Below are positions 17,776-27,148 of a stretch of DNA of 64,000 nt, one piece after another. Source of the stretch: Clostridiales bacterium (GTDB lineage: Bacteria > Bacillota > Clostridia > Oscillospirales > Acutalibacteraceae); NCBI GenBank assembly GCA_019422525.1, contig JAHZDE010000009.1, forward strand, positions 41,929-105,928. The letters are read 5' to 3'. The translations under genes and the position numbers were made by a program. Within the stretch, counting starts at the first letter, position 1. Every line of letters starts with the position of its first letter. The notes beneath the pieces were generated by a model, which had not been told where the DNA came from, searched no databases, and was given only the letters and a program-made list of their open reading frames with translations.

Positions 17776-18237
17776 TCATAACCTTGTAGGGAAGTCCGGC
17801 TGATTTTTTCTTCCCGGCGGGAAAATAATCGCCCAAGCCCCTATTGCCAGGAAAAATAATCCCCCCAGAAGGTTTACTACCAGTCCTTCTGGCTGCGGTG
17901 CGAGGATGTTGGTAGAAACCGATGGAGTTTCCAGGTCATACTTGACTGTAAAAGTTTCCCCTATTTCCTGTTTCGTAACAGTCCCTTTAATTTTTCCGGT
18001 ATATACAATTCCACTTACCGTATACTCATAGGTAATATCATACACCAGCCTGCTGCTGTGATGCCGGCCGGAGCCGCTGGATTCCCGGCGCTGTTCTACC
18101 GAATCGACTACTGCATCGGTAATAGGCCAATCTTTCTGTGACTGTTGTGCCTGATAATTAGCAAAAGCGAAATAGATGCAATAACAGCCCCATAGACAAA
18201 AGAGTACGCCGACCACAGCTATGATTTTTCGTTTCAA
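17776..18237 (-). CDS. DUF3592 family membrane protein
   Basis: 153-aa protein with one membrane helix near residues 5-25, an extracytoplasmic beta-rich domain (VYDITYEYTVSGIVYTGKIKG) and a second helix near residues 122-140 (LLGGLFFLAIGAWAIIF). This two-helix DUF3592 layout has no known function. Its start overlaps the nadD stop by 4 bases (ATGA), so it is probably translated with nadD. Confidence 0.75.
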   Translation of the reverse strand: MKRKIIAVVGVLFCLWGCYCIYFAFANYQAQQSQKDWPITDAVVDSVEQRRESSGSGRHHSSRLVYDITYEYTVSGIVYTGKIKGTVTKQEIGETFTVKYDLETPSVSTNILAPQPEGLVVNLLGGLFFLAIGAWAIIFPPGRKNQPDFPTRL

Positions 18238-18854
18238 GCTTCATCGCCTTCTTTTTGCTGGTATAAGCCTCTTTCTTTGATGTAGCGGGCAATTTCCAAA
18301 GGGACCAAACCATCAAGAGGTTGACCTTCTGCCACGGCTTTCCGCACCAACGTACTGGAGACAGGAAGATAACGGATATTGCAGAGAATACTTTCTGCAC
18401 CGCGGGTATGCAAAAACTTTGCATGTTCCTGCAAGCGGGGAATTCCATCCAAACTTCTTGGCGCAGCACATAATACGGCCAACTGATAAATCTTTTCGGG
18501 ATGATACCAGCTATCCACTGTCAGAAACATATCTTCCCCCATAAGCAGATACCACTGATTGCCGGGATATAGCTTATGCAGTTCTTCCAGTGTTTCAGCA
18601 GTATAGCTCTTTCCTTCCCTTCTGATTTCCAAATCGGAAACCTGAATTCTGCTGTCTCCCTCAGCAGCCAGACGGCACATGGCCAGACGGTCTTCGGGAC
18701 TTGCCAGCTGATGGGCCTGTTTGTGGGGAGGCTGAAAGGTGGGCATCAATAGAATTTTATGCAGCCCCAACTGGTCAGCAAAATCTTTTACCAGATGGAC
18801 ATGAGCTTCATGAATAGGATTGAATGTCCCACCGTAAAGACCGATTTTTGCCAT
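18234..18854 (-). CDS. nadD: Nicotinate-nucleotide adenylyltransferase
   Basis: Adds AMP to nicotinate mononucleotide in NAD synthesis. 206 aa. The nucleotidyltransferase motif GLYGGTFNPIHEAH holds the (H/T)xGH-type active site, and SSTLVRKAV is the C-terminal ISSTxIR equivalent. It lies between yhbY and a DUF3592 gene on the minus strand, as part of the long housekeeping block. Confidence 0.95.
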   Translation of the reverse strand: MAKIGLYGGTFNPIHEAHVHLVKDFADQLGLHKILLMPTFQPPHKQAHQLASPEDRLAMCRLAAEGDSRIQVSDLEIRREGKSYTAETLEELHKLYPGNQWYLLMGEDMFLTVDSWYHPEKIYQLAVLCAAPRSLDGIPRLQEHAKFLHTRGAESILCNIRYLPVSSTLVRKAVAEGQPLDGLVPLEIARYIKERGLYQQKEGDEA

Positions 18855-18869
18855 GGTACATCACCTGTT

Positions 18870-19172
18870 TCAGTCTTTGACCTTGGGCAGCACGATTTTG
18901 GGCTCTTTGGGATGACGGCGATACAACACAAAACGAGTGCCGATGACCTGTACTACCTCGGAATCCGTCTCTTTTGCCAGTTCTTCCGCAGCTTCACGGG
19001 GAGAAAGTGGGGCAGTTTCCAGAGCACGGCCCTTAATCAATTCCCGAGCAGTCAGGGCGTCGTCAGCCTGCTTTACCAGTTCAGCACTCATACCCGATTT
19101 TCCCACCATAACGATGGTATCAATAGAGTTGGCGAGAGAACGCAGATAGGCTCTTTGTTTGCTTGTCAGCAT
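18870..19172 (-). CDS. yhbY: YhbY family RNA-binding protein (CRM domain)
   Basis: 100-aa CRM-domain protein associated with pre-50S ribosome particles in other bacteria. LTSKQRAYLRSLAN, the VGKSG loop corresponding to GxxG and the C-terminal GTRFVLYRR are typical. Start ATG at 19172 has GGAG seven bases upstream; the ATG at 19178 would sit too close to it. Next to nadD, as in many Firmicutes. Confidence 0.93.
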   Translation of the reverse strand: MLTSKQRAYLRSLANSIDTIVMVGKSGMSAELVKQADDALTARELIKGRALETAPLSPREAAEELAKETDSEVVQVIGTRFVLYRRHPKEPKIVLPKVKD

Positions 19173-19194
19173 ATACATACTCCTTTATGACAGG

Positions 19195-19773
19195 TTATTT
19201 TTTTAGATATTCTTTTAGCACGAGATTAAATTTTTCTAATGCTTTGCCGCGGTGACTGACAGCGTCTTTTTCGGCAGCGGTCATCTGAGCAAAGGTTTTT
19301 TCTCCACAGAGAAAGATAGGGTCATACCCAAATCCGTCTTCCCCGGCAGGGACAAACGCGATGCTTCCGGGACATTCCCCTTCGGCGCGAAGGATGTCCC
19401 CATTGGGGAATACACAGCAAATTGCACTGACGAACCGGGCGCCGCGCTTTTCGGCCGGAACTTCCGACAGTTCACCCAACAGCTTTTCAATTCGCTGGGC
19501 ATCGGTGGCACCTTCTCCGGCATATCGGGCGGAATACACACCGGGGCGGCCATCCAGTGCATCTACCTCCAAACCGGAATCATCGGCAACAGCAGGAAGA
19601 CCGGTTTCTTTGCAGGCGGCTTTTGCTTTTAGGCAGGCATTTTCAGCAAAGGTGGTGCCGGTTTCTTCCACTTCGGAGAGGTCGGCAGTAACCGCTTCAA
19701 TGCCCAGTGGGGTGAGAATACGCTGCAATTCCTGCAATTTATGTTTGTTATGGGTTGCAATGACAAATTTCAT
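19195..19773 (-). CDS. rdgB: XTP/dITP diphosphatase (RdgB/HAM1)
   Basis: House-cleaning pyrophosphatase that removes deaminated purine nucleotides. 192 aa, standard length. It starts with the ATHNKHKLQELQ nucleotide-binding motif, then has VADDSGLEVDAL and GFGYDPIF near the C-terminus. GGAGG precedes the ATG. It lies between ftsY and yhbY. Confidence 0.96.
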   Translation of the reverse strand: MKFVIATHNKHKLQELQRILTPLGIEAVTADLSEVEETGTTFAENACLKAKAACKETGLPAVADDSGLEVDALDGRPGVYSARYAGEGATDAQRIEKLLGELSEVPAEKRGARFVSAICCVFPNGDILRAEGECPGSIAFVPAGEDGFGYDPIFLCGEKTFAQMTAAEKDAVSHRGKALEKFNLVLKEYLKK

Positions 19774-19791
19774 GGGAAACCTCCAAATCCA

Positions 19792-20709
19792 TCAGCGGTC
19801 GTCCCGCTCAAACAGGGCACGGGCAAAATCATCGGCATCAAAGGGCTGCAAATCGTCTACCTTCTCGCCCACACCAATAAATTTTACCGGCAAGCCCAAC
19901 TCTTCCCGAATCGCCAGCACTACGCCGCCCTTGGCGGTACCGTCCAGCTTGGTGAGCACAATACCGGTAATCCCGGCCGCTGCGCTGAATTCCCGCGCCT
20001 GGTTTACGCCGTTCTGACCGGTAGTGGCATCCAGTACCAGCAAGACTTCTTTATCACAGCCGGGAAGCTCCCGGTCGGTAATACGGTTGATTTTCGCCAG
20101 CTCGTCCATCAGGTTTTTCTTATTGTGCAGCCGTCCTGCCGTATCGCAAATAATCACATCGCTGCCTCGGGCTTTTGCTGCTGCAATAGTATCAAACACC
20201 ACAGCCGCTGGGTCGCTTCCCTCTGCATGCTTAATCATAGGTACGCCTGCCCGCTGACTCCAGATTTCCAGCTGCTCAATGGCTGCCGCACGGAAAGTGT
20301 CCGCTGCGCCCAGAATGACCTGCTTACCTTCCCCCTTCAGTCGGGAAGCCAGCTTGCCAATGGTAGTAGTTTTACCGGCACCGTTAACGCCGATTACCAG
20401 AATCATAGAGGGGCGGGTACCAATATTCAATTCTTCCCCGCCACGAATCATATCGGCTACCGTTTCCTGCAACAGTCCCATAATGGCATTAGGGTCTTTG
20501 ATCCCCTCTTCCTTTACTCGGCGGCGCAAAGTATTGCAAATATGCCCAGCAGTGGTGACACCCACATCGCCCATGACCAGCAGCTCTTCCAATTCTTCAA
20601 ACAGTTCTTCGTCAATTTTGGTAAAGGAACGCAGCATCCCGCTGATTTGTGAGCTAATGCTCTCGCGGGTTTTTTTCAGCCCTTCCTTGATTTTACTGAA
20701 TAATCCCAT
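19792..20709 (-). CDS. ftsY: Signal recognition particle receptor FtsY
   Basis: GTPase that docks the SRP-ribosome complex at the membrane. 305 aa from ATG 20709 (MGLFSKIKEGL), chosen for the GGAG at good spacing; an in-frame ATG 18 bases further up lacks one. It has a short N domain, then GVNGAGKTTTIGKLA (G1), DTAGR (G3) and TKLDG (G4). The acidic A domain of E. coli FtsY is absent, as is usual in Firmicutes. Downstream of smc by 78 bases. Confidence 0.96.
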   Translation of the reverse strand: MGLFSKIKEGLKKTRESISSQISGMLRSFTKIDEELFEELEELLVMGDVGVTTAGHICNTLRRRVKEEGIKDPNAIMGLLQETVADMIRGGEELNIGTRPSMILVIGVNGAGKTTTIGKLASRLKGEGKQVILGAADTFRAAAIEQLEIWSQRAGVPMIKHAEGSDPAAVVFDTIAAAKARGSDVIICDTAGRLHNKKNLMDELAKINRITDRELPGCDKEVLLVLDATTGQNGVNQAREFSAAAGITGIVLTKLDGTAKGGVVLAIREELGLPVKFIGVGEKVDDLQPFDADDFARALFERDDR

Positions 20710-20787
20710 TCCTATCACTCCATTCATACATGGCGGCGGTTTGTTTTGTTATAGTATAGCACACTTCTGGGGTAAAATCAGCACAAT

Positions 20788-23700
20788 TTATATCGCACCC
20801 ATCTTTTCGCCATCCTCTGTATTGCGCAGCTCCAGCAGCTTGGAAACGCCCTGATCCTGCATGGTTACCCCATAGAGCACATCAGCTTCTTCCATAGTAC
20901 CCCGACGGTGGGTAATGGCAATAAACTGGGTGTTCCGATTCATACGCCGCAAATAACTTGCAAAACGAGTCACGTTTACATCATCCAGTGCAGCTTCAAT
21001 CTCATCCAGCACGCAGAACGGCGGAGGGCTGACTTTCATAATGGCAAAGTAAATGGAAATGGCCACCAACGCCATTTCACCACCGGAAAGCGACTCAATG
21101 TGAGTGACGATTTTTCCCGGCGGCTGAACCGAAATCTCAATGCCGGAATGAAGCACGTCACTCTGGTCGGTCAGCGTCAGGGAAGCAGTTCCCCCGCCGA
21201 ACAGTTCTTTAAAAATCCCGGTAAAATGTCGGCTGATTTCCTCAAACCGGGTTGTAAACAGCTCCTGCATATGGCGGGTCAAGTCGTGAATCAGCCGTAC
21301 CAATTCTTCTTTGGAGTTTTCTACATCCGAAATTTGCTCCATCAAAAATTGGTACCGCTCGGATACTTCCTTATATTCCTCAATAGCCGATACATTAACG
21401 CTCCCCAGATTGCGGATTTTCAATTTGATTTCATTCAGACGTTTTTTTGCTTCTGCTTCGTCTTCAATGCAAATCCCGATTTTCTCCGCTTCCCGACGAG
21501 TCAGCTCATATTCATCCCACAGCCGGCCAATAATACTGTCGTATTCCTTTTGCAAGCTGTCTCGGTGCTCTTCCAAACGGGCCAACTCTCTGGTAAGATT
21601 TTCCCGCTGGTTGTTATAACCTCGCTCTTTGGCGCGTAGCTCACCAGAACGCTTTTCCAGCTCGTCCCGGCGTTTTCCGGCAAGCTCTGCCTTTTCTCGG
21701 GCACTTTGCGCCGCCTCCCGGCGGTCTTTCACCTGATTGCGACGGTCTTCTATTTTTTTCGAAAATTCCTGGATAGAAGCTTTTGACTTCTCAATTTGCC
21801 CCTGTAGTTCTGTCATTCTGCCTGCAAAGTCTTCTTTGCGGCGGCGTAATTCTTCCACGGTATTTTCCAGTGCTTCCCGGTCTTTTTTGGCAGACAAAGC
21901 CGCCATACGGATTTCCTGTAAGTGAGTGGTAACCTCTTCGCTGCGCCGGGACAAATCTTCCCGGTTGCCGGCAGCAGACTGGATTTGTTCCTGTAAATCG
22001 TTGATTTCCCCGGAAAGGCGCTCTTCCCTCTCCTTCGCTTCCTGAAGCTGCTGCCGGAGGGTTTGCAAACGGGTATCAGCTGTTTGCTGCTCTGCTTCCA
22101 GTTCTCCAATATGATGCTGAACTGTGAGCAGTTCTGTCTCCATACGCTTTTTTTCGGCTTCAATTCGGAAACGCTCTTCCTGTGCAGCGGAAAGTTCCCC
22201 TTTTGAGGAAGAAAGTTCTCCTTCCGCAGCCGATACTTCCGCAGAAAGGGATTTCAGCCGCTCAGCCGAAGCCTGGGCTTTTTGCTCCATGGCAGCGGCT
22301 TTTTCTCGAATCCGTACAATTTCGGAAGCACGGCTTAAAAGGCCAGAATTTCTCGCCAGCGAACCGCCGGTCAGCGAGCCGCCTGCATTGACCACTTGAC
22401 CGTCAAGTGTGACGATACGGAATCGATAGCGGAACCGCCGTGCAATCGCTACAGCGCTGTCCAAATCTTCGGCTATTGCGATTCTACCCAGTACGGAATT
22501 GAGGACACCTTCGTATGCCTCCTCACAGCTGCACAGCGAAGCAGCCACACCGACAAACCCCGGACAATTTTCCAAAGAAGGCTCTTCCAGCAGATTTCCA
22601 TGAATCGTGGAAAGAGGCAGAAAAGTAGCGCGGCCGGCATCTCGTTGTTGTAGCAGTCGGATGGCAGCTTTTGCATCCTGTTCCGTTCCCACCACAATAT
22701 TCTGCATGGCAGCGCCCATAGCGGTTTCAATCGCTACTGCATACTGCTGGGGCACACGGAATAGCCGAGAAAGAGGCCCATGTATACCGGAAAGGTTCCC
22801 ATGGCGCGCTTCTTTCATCACTACTTTTACACTCTGGGCAAAGCCTTCCAGATTTCTTTCCAAATCTTCCAGTACTTTTGCCCGGCGCAGCTGTTCCTGA
22901 ATATCCAAATGCAGCTGGTCATTTGTCTTTTTTTGCTCTTCCGCTTTTTTACGACGGGATTCCACTCGCATTTCATATCCGCGCACAGCATTGCGCAAAC
23001 TTTCCATTCGGGTATTGGCAGCCTGCAGCAGCTCTTGGGTTTCAAGAATTTCCTGCTGCACTTTGGCTTTTTGTTCCTGCCGGGCAGAAAGAGTTTGGTG
23101 AATAGATTCCTGTCTGGAAAGAATTTCCCGCAAAGTGGAGTCTGCACTGGTAGCCTGCACACGAGCTTCAGAAAGAGCCGTGTTTTTTTCGGCCAGCTGC
23201 ACCGAAAGGCTGTCTACCTGTCTGGCAGCTTCATCGGCACTGCGGCGCAAATCTTCCAAGCTTCCGGCTGCCTGCTCAAATTCGGTTTCCCGTGCTTTTG
23301 CTTCCCGCTCCTTCACCTGCATCTCGGTTTGGCGGGATGCAATTTCCCAATCCAAATCTTTTTGGGAGGAAACAGACCGCTCGATTTCTTCTTGAATCCG
23401 CCCGATATCCTGCTGGGCATGTTGAATATCGTTTTCCAAAACGGAAATGTCACCTTCCAGGCGGGCAGCGCTTTCTTCGTCAGAAGCCGCCTGATTGCGA
23501 AGCTCTTCCATCTGCACGGAACAGATGTTAATCGCCGTATAGGTTTCTTCAATCCGGCCAGCCAGAGTATCCAGCTCACTGGTAATGTCTGCCTGCTGAG
23601 ACTGCGCCAACGTGATTTTATCTTCCTGTTCCCGAAGAACCTGACCGGAACGGTTCAGAGTTTCCAGCCATAAGCCAATTTCCAGCGTCTTTTTTTCCTG

Positions 23701-24357
23701 TGACATCGCGAGAAAACGCTCGGCCTTTTCAGCCTGCTCCCGAAGCGGGGCAATGCGGCTTTCCAGTTCTGAAACAATGTCCCGCAGCCGTAACAGGTTT
23801 TCTTCGGCTTTGTCCAGCCGCCGCTCGGCCTCTTCCTTGCGATAGCGGAAACGGGAAATCCCGGCGGCCTCTTCAAAAATCTCTCGACGGTCCTCTGAGC
23901 GTGCCGCCACAATGCTGTCGATTTTTCCCTGCCCGATGATGGAATATCCATCGCGGCCAAGGCCAGTATCCATAAAAAGCTCGTGAATATCGCGCAGGCG
24001 CACAGCGGCTTTGTTAATTAGATATTCGCTTTCACCGGAGCGATAATACCGGCGAGTGATAGCCACCGTATCTCCGTCAAAGTGGAGTTCCCGACCAGTG
24101 TTGTCTATGGTCAAGGTGACTTCTGCATATCCTACCGGCTTTCGCGACGGGGTTCCGCTAAAAATCACATCCTCCATTTTGGAGCAGCGTAGGGTTTTTA
24201 CCGATTGCTCGCCCAGCACCCACCGCATGGCGTCGCTGATATTACTTTTTCCGCTGCCGTTAGGGCCTACCACAGCCGTAATCCCCTCTTCAAAATGCAG
24301 CGTCGTTTTATCGGGAAAGGTTTTGAAACCCTGTAATTCCAATGACTTCAGCAGCAC
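20788..24357 (-). CDS. smc: Chromosome segregation protein SMC
   Basis: 1189-aa condensin ATPase. The N-terminal head has GPNGSGKSNI (Walker A at residues 31-38); two long coiled coils flank a hinge around residues 510-660; the C-terminal head has LSGGEMALVAI (signature) and VLDEIEAALDD (Walker B). The length is normal. The start is GTG at 24357 after AAAGGTG, overlapping the radical SAM gene by 10 bases. ScpA/ScpB partners are not in this window. Confidence 0.97.
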   Translation of the reverse strand: MLLKSLELQGFKTFPDKTTLHFEEGITAVVGPNGSGKSNISDAMRWVLGEQSVKTLRCSKMEDVIFSGTPSRKPVGYAEVTLTIDNTGRELHFDGDTVAITRRYYRSGESEYLINKAAVRLRDIHELFMDTGLGRDGYSIIGQGKIDSIVAARSEDRREIFEEAAGISRFRYRKEEAERRLDKAEENLLRLRDIVSELESRIAPLREQAEKAERFLAMSQEKKTLEIGLWLETLNRSGQVLREQEDKITLAQSQQADITSELDTLAGRIEETYTAINICSVQMEELRNQAASDEESAARLEGDISVLENDIQHAQQDIGRIQEEIERSVSSQKDLDWEIASRQTEMQVKEREAKARETEFEQAAGSLEDLRRSADEAARQVDSLSVQLAEKNTALSEARVQATSADSTLREILSRQESIHQTLSARQEQKAKVQQEILETQELLQAANTRMESLRNAVRGYEMRVESRRKKAEEQKKTNDQLHLDIQEQLRRAKVLEDLERNLEGFAQSVKVVMKEARHGNLSGIHGPLSRLFRVPQQYAVAIETAMGAAMQNIVVGTEQDAKAAIRLLQQRDAGRATFLPLSTIHGNLLEEPSLENCPGFVGVAASLCSCEEAYEGVLNSVLGRIAIAEDLDSAVAIARRFRYRFRIVTLDGQVVNAGGSLTGGSLARNSGLLSRASEIVRIREKAAAMEQKAQASAERLKSLSAEVSAAEGELSSSKGELSAAQEERFRIEAEKKRMETELLTVQHHIGELEAEQQTADTRLQTLRQQLQEAKEREERLSGEINDLQEQIQSAAGNREDLSRRSEEVTTHLQEIRMAALSAKKDREALENTVEELRRRKEDFAGRMTELQGQIEKSKASIQEFSKKIEDRRNQVKDRREAAQSAREKAELAGKRRDELEKRSGELRAKERGYNNQRENLTRELARLEEHRDSLQKEYDSIIGRLWDEYELTRREAEKIGICIEDEAEAKKRLNEIKLKIRNLGSVNVSAIEEYKEVSERYQFLMEQISDVENSKEELVRLIHDLTRHMQELFTTRFEEISRHFTGIFKELFGGGTASLTLTDQSDVLHSGIEISVQPPGKIVTHIESLSGGEMALVAISIYFAIMKVSPPPFCVLDEIEAALDDVNVTRFASYLRRMNRNTQFIAITHRRGTMEEADVLYGVTMQDQGVSKLLELRNTEDGEKMGAI

Positions 24358-25388
24358 GGTTTTTCACCTTTTCCTTTCGTTGACAAAATGGAGTCTTGTA
24401 TTTCGATCTGTCCTGGCAAAACAGACGCATCCTGCATAAACCGGACTCGCCAGCCCCGCTTTTGCAGTTCCGTGAGATTGCCCCTTTTCTGCCCCAGCGC
24501 ATTGGAGATGCTTTTGGGATGGACAGCCAGTATGATTTCATCTTCACAGTTTCGGCATTTTTCGCCCAGAAGAGATAAAATTTCCCGCAAAAAAATCCGG
24601 CTTTCGCAAAGCTGACGGAAAGCCGGATGATAGGGTCCGGCAAAAACCTGCTGCTGTAATTCCGGCGTATCATGCAGTCCTAACCGGATAACGGGAATCT
24701 TATTTTTTTGAAAAATCAGCAGTAAATCACTGCAAAGCTCAACAGCTTTACACAAAGTTTGTGGTTGATAGCTGCCTTCTTGATACCACTGGGCCAAACG
24801 AGTACCCGGCAGCACCAAAGTGGGATAAATCCGCACAAAATCTGGGTTTATTGCTGTAAAGGTATTAGCCGTTACAGTGTCGATGGCATCATTTGAACCG
24901 GGTAGACCGGTCATCATTTGCAGCCCTAACGTAAAGTTATATTCCTTTACAAGATGTGAAGCATTTTTCACATCCTGCACAGTATGCCCGCGACCGTTTT
25001 GCAGCAATACCCCATCATCCATACACTGTGCTCCAAGCTCAATGGTAGTAAATCCATGCTCTTTTAAAAGTTCCAGCCGCTCTTCATCAATGGCATCCGG
25101 ACGGGTGGAGCAGCGCACCCCAGAAAATCCCAGCTCCTCCCGGGCACGCTTGGCAACCGCCAGCAGAGAACAAAAATACTCTCGGTCAACAGCGGTAAAG
25201 CTGCCGCCGAAAAAGGCCAGCTCACACTGGGAAACGTCCTGTATTTTCGCAGCTTTTTTTGCAAGCTCCCACACTTCCTCCGGCGTGGGCTGTTTTTGCT
25301 GTCCGGTAATCTGCCGCTGGTCGCAAAAACTGCACTGATGAGGACAGCCATTGTGAGGTACAAAAATCGCTACATTTCCCCGGCTCAA
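24348..25388 (-). CDS. Elp3-like radical SAM protein
   Basis: 346-aa radical SAM protein whose cluster motif is CPHQCSFCDQ (CX3CX2C) near residue 15. It has the FFGGSFTAVD and ELGAQCMDD segments found in Elp3-like proteins, but no acetyltransferase domain. The only reasonable start is TTG at 25388, which overlaps the rnc stop; an internal ATG would remove the start of the radical SAM barrel. Clostridia often keep such a gene between rnc and smc. Substrate unknown; a tRNA-modifying role is only a guess. Confidence 0.82.
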   Translation of the reverse strand: MSRGNVAIFVPHNGCPHQCSFCDQRQITGQQKQPTPEEVWELAKKAAKIQDVSQCELAFFGGSFTAVDREYFCSLLAVAKRAREELGFSGVRCSTRPDAIDEERLELLKEHGFTTIELGAQCMDDGVLLQNGRGHTVQDVKNASHLVKEYNFTLGLQMMTGLPGSNDAIDTVTANTFTAINPDFVRIYPTLVLPGTRLAQWYQEGSYQPQTLCKAVELCSDLLLIFQKNKIPVIRLGLHDTPELQQQVFAGPYHPAFRQLCESRIFLREILSLLGEKCRNCEDEIILAVHPKSISNALGQKRGNLTELQKRGWRVRFMQDASVLPGQIEIQDSILSTKGKGEKPCC

Positions 25389-26080
25389 TAGCCCATCAGC
25401 TCCAAGGCTTCCCGGGCTGCCTGCTGCTCGGCTTCCTTCTTGCTGCGTCCGCCGCCCTTACCGATTACATTGCTGTTCAAATGGACTTCCACGGTAAAAT
25501 GCTTGTTGTGGTCGGGGCCGCTCTCGCCGGTAAGTACGTATTCCAGCCGCTCCTCTGGGTTCTGCTGGATGATTTCCTGCAAGGCAGTTTTGAAATCCCG
25601 GAACGCTTTCGGCCGGGCACTTTTCAGCGCAGGCAGTACATATTTCAAAATGAATTTTCTCGCTTCCTCCATGCCCTGCTCTTCCCCAGCATCCATATAG
25701 ACTGCTGCAATAATCGCTTCAAAGGCATCGGCCAGAATACTGGGACGAGTTCTTCCACCGGAATTCTGCTCGCCGTGGCTCAGGCGCAGATATTCGCCCA
25801 CACCCATCTGTTTGGAATAGTTGCACAATGCCTTTTCACACACCAGTGAAGATCGGATTTTGGTCAAATCACCTTCTGGTAAATCGGGGCGATGTTTAAA
25901 CAGATAATCGGCAACTACCACACCCAGCACAGAATCTCCTAAAAATTCCAGCCGCTCGTTGCATTTACAGCCGTCCTTATGCTCATTAGCATAGGAAGAA
26001 TGTGTGAGCGCAGTCATGATATAAAGGGGATCTTTAAAATGATAGCCTATTTTTTCTTCCAATTCCTGAAGATTCTTCAT
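25385..26080 (-). CDS. rnc: Ribonuclease III
   Basis: Double-strand RNA endonuclease for rRNA and mRNA processing. 231 aa. The catalytic signature is ERLEFLGDSVLG, and a dsRNA-binding domain follows at about 155-230 (GKGGGRSKKEAEQQAAREAL). Start ATG after GGAGG, overlapping the plsX stop by 4 bases. It is coupled to plsX directly, without an acpP gene in between. Confidence 0.97.
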   Translation of the reverse strand: MKNLQELEEKIGYHFKDPLYIMTALTHSSYANEHKDGCKCNERLEFLGDSVLGVVVADYLFKHRPDLPEGDLTKIRSSLVCEKALCNYSKQMGVGEYLRLSHGEQNSGGRTRPSILADAFEAIIAAVYMDAGEEQGMEEARKFILKYVLPALKSARPKAFRDFKTALQEIIQQNPEERLEYVLTGESGPDHNKHFTVEVHLNSNVIGKGGGRSKKEAEQQAAREALELMGY

Positions 26081-27102
26081 GCCTGACCTCCCTCGGCTGT
26101 GGTTTCAGCAGCCTTCATTTCCTGTATAGAACGAGTAATTTTACTCACAACATCGCCTTCCACATAGGCCTTTGTCAGACGCAGTGCATTTTTAAAGGTC
26201 TGTGCCTTGGCACTGCCGTGGGCTTTGAATACCGGTTTTGCTGCACCCATAATCGGGGCCCCACCATACTCGTTATAGTCCATCTGTTTTTTAAGCCCCT
26301 TCATATCGTTTAAAACCAGAGCAGCAGCCAGCTTGTTTTTCGTGCTCTTGGTAAAGATACCCTTAATTTTCTTCATCAAGGTTAAAGCGACGCCTTCATA
26401 AAGCTTCAAAATTACGTTTCCGGTAAAGCCGTCGCATACAATCACATCGCCGGCGTCTACGGGAATATCTCTTGCTTCGATGTTGCCGATAAAGTTCACC
26501 GGTGTATTTTTCAGAAGCTGGAAGGCCTCCAGTTGGAGCTCACCGCCTTTATGGTCTTCGGTACCCACGTTGGCCAAGGCTACCCGGGGATTTTTCACGC
26601 CCATCACGTGTTCCATATAGGCCGCACCCATCATGGCGAACTGCTGGAGCATTTCGGGACGGCATTCCACATTAGCGCCGCCGTCAATGAGCATAAAGAA
26701 GCCGTCATCTTTGGGCATTACCGGTGCAAATGCTACGCGCTTCACGCCTTTGATGCGCTTGACAATCATGTTTGCGCCGAATACCAGCGCGCCACTATTT
26801 CCGGAAGAAACGAATGCGTCACCGTCTCCGGCAGCCAGACGGCGCAGACCCTCTGCCAAGGAACAACCGCTCTTTTCTTTCATGATACTCTTGGGGGAAT
26901 CGTCCATGGTAATAACGTCCGGTGCATCGGCAATCTCCATCCGGTCCAGGGAAATATTGTTTTCCGCTGCCACCTGACGGATAATCTTCTCGCTGCCCGT
27001 GAGCAGGATGTCAATATCCAGCTCTTCTACTGCCATCTGACAACCTTTCAGAATTTCCAGGGGAGCATTGTCCCCACCGAATGCGTCAACGATGATTTTC
27101 AC
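26077..27102 (-). CDS. plsX: Phosphate acyltransferase PlsX
   Basis: Makes acyl-phosphate from acyl-ACP for phospholipid synthesis. 341 aa from GTG 27102 (KIIVDAFGGDNAP), which follows GAGG by eight bases; an earlier in-frame GTG at 27111 is closer to that site than usual. GDGDAFVSSGNSGAL and KPVFKAHGSA are typical PlsX segments. The usual downstream acpP is missing here. Confidence 0.96.
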   Translation of the reverse strand: MKIIVDAFGGDNAPLEILKGCQMAVEELDIDILLTGSEKIIRQVAAENNISLDRMEIADAPDVITMDDSPKSIMKEKSGCSLAEGLRRLAAGDGDAFVSSGNSGALVFGANMIVKRIKGVKRVAFAPVMPKDDGFFMLIDGGANVECRPEMLQQFAMMGAAYMEHVMGVKNPRVALANVGTEDHKGGELQLEAFQLLKNTPVNFIGNIEARDIPVDAGDVIVCDGFTGNVILKLYEGVALTLMKKIKGIFTKSTKNKLAAALVLNDMKGLKKQMDYNEYGGAPIMGAAKPVFKAHGSAKAQTFKNALRLTKAYVEGDVVSKITRSIQEMKAAETTAEGGQA

Positions 27103-27148
27103 AGCAAACACCTCATTTCACCGGCAAGTTTACGCCGGACAATTTCTT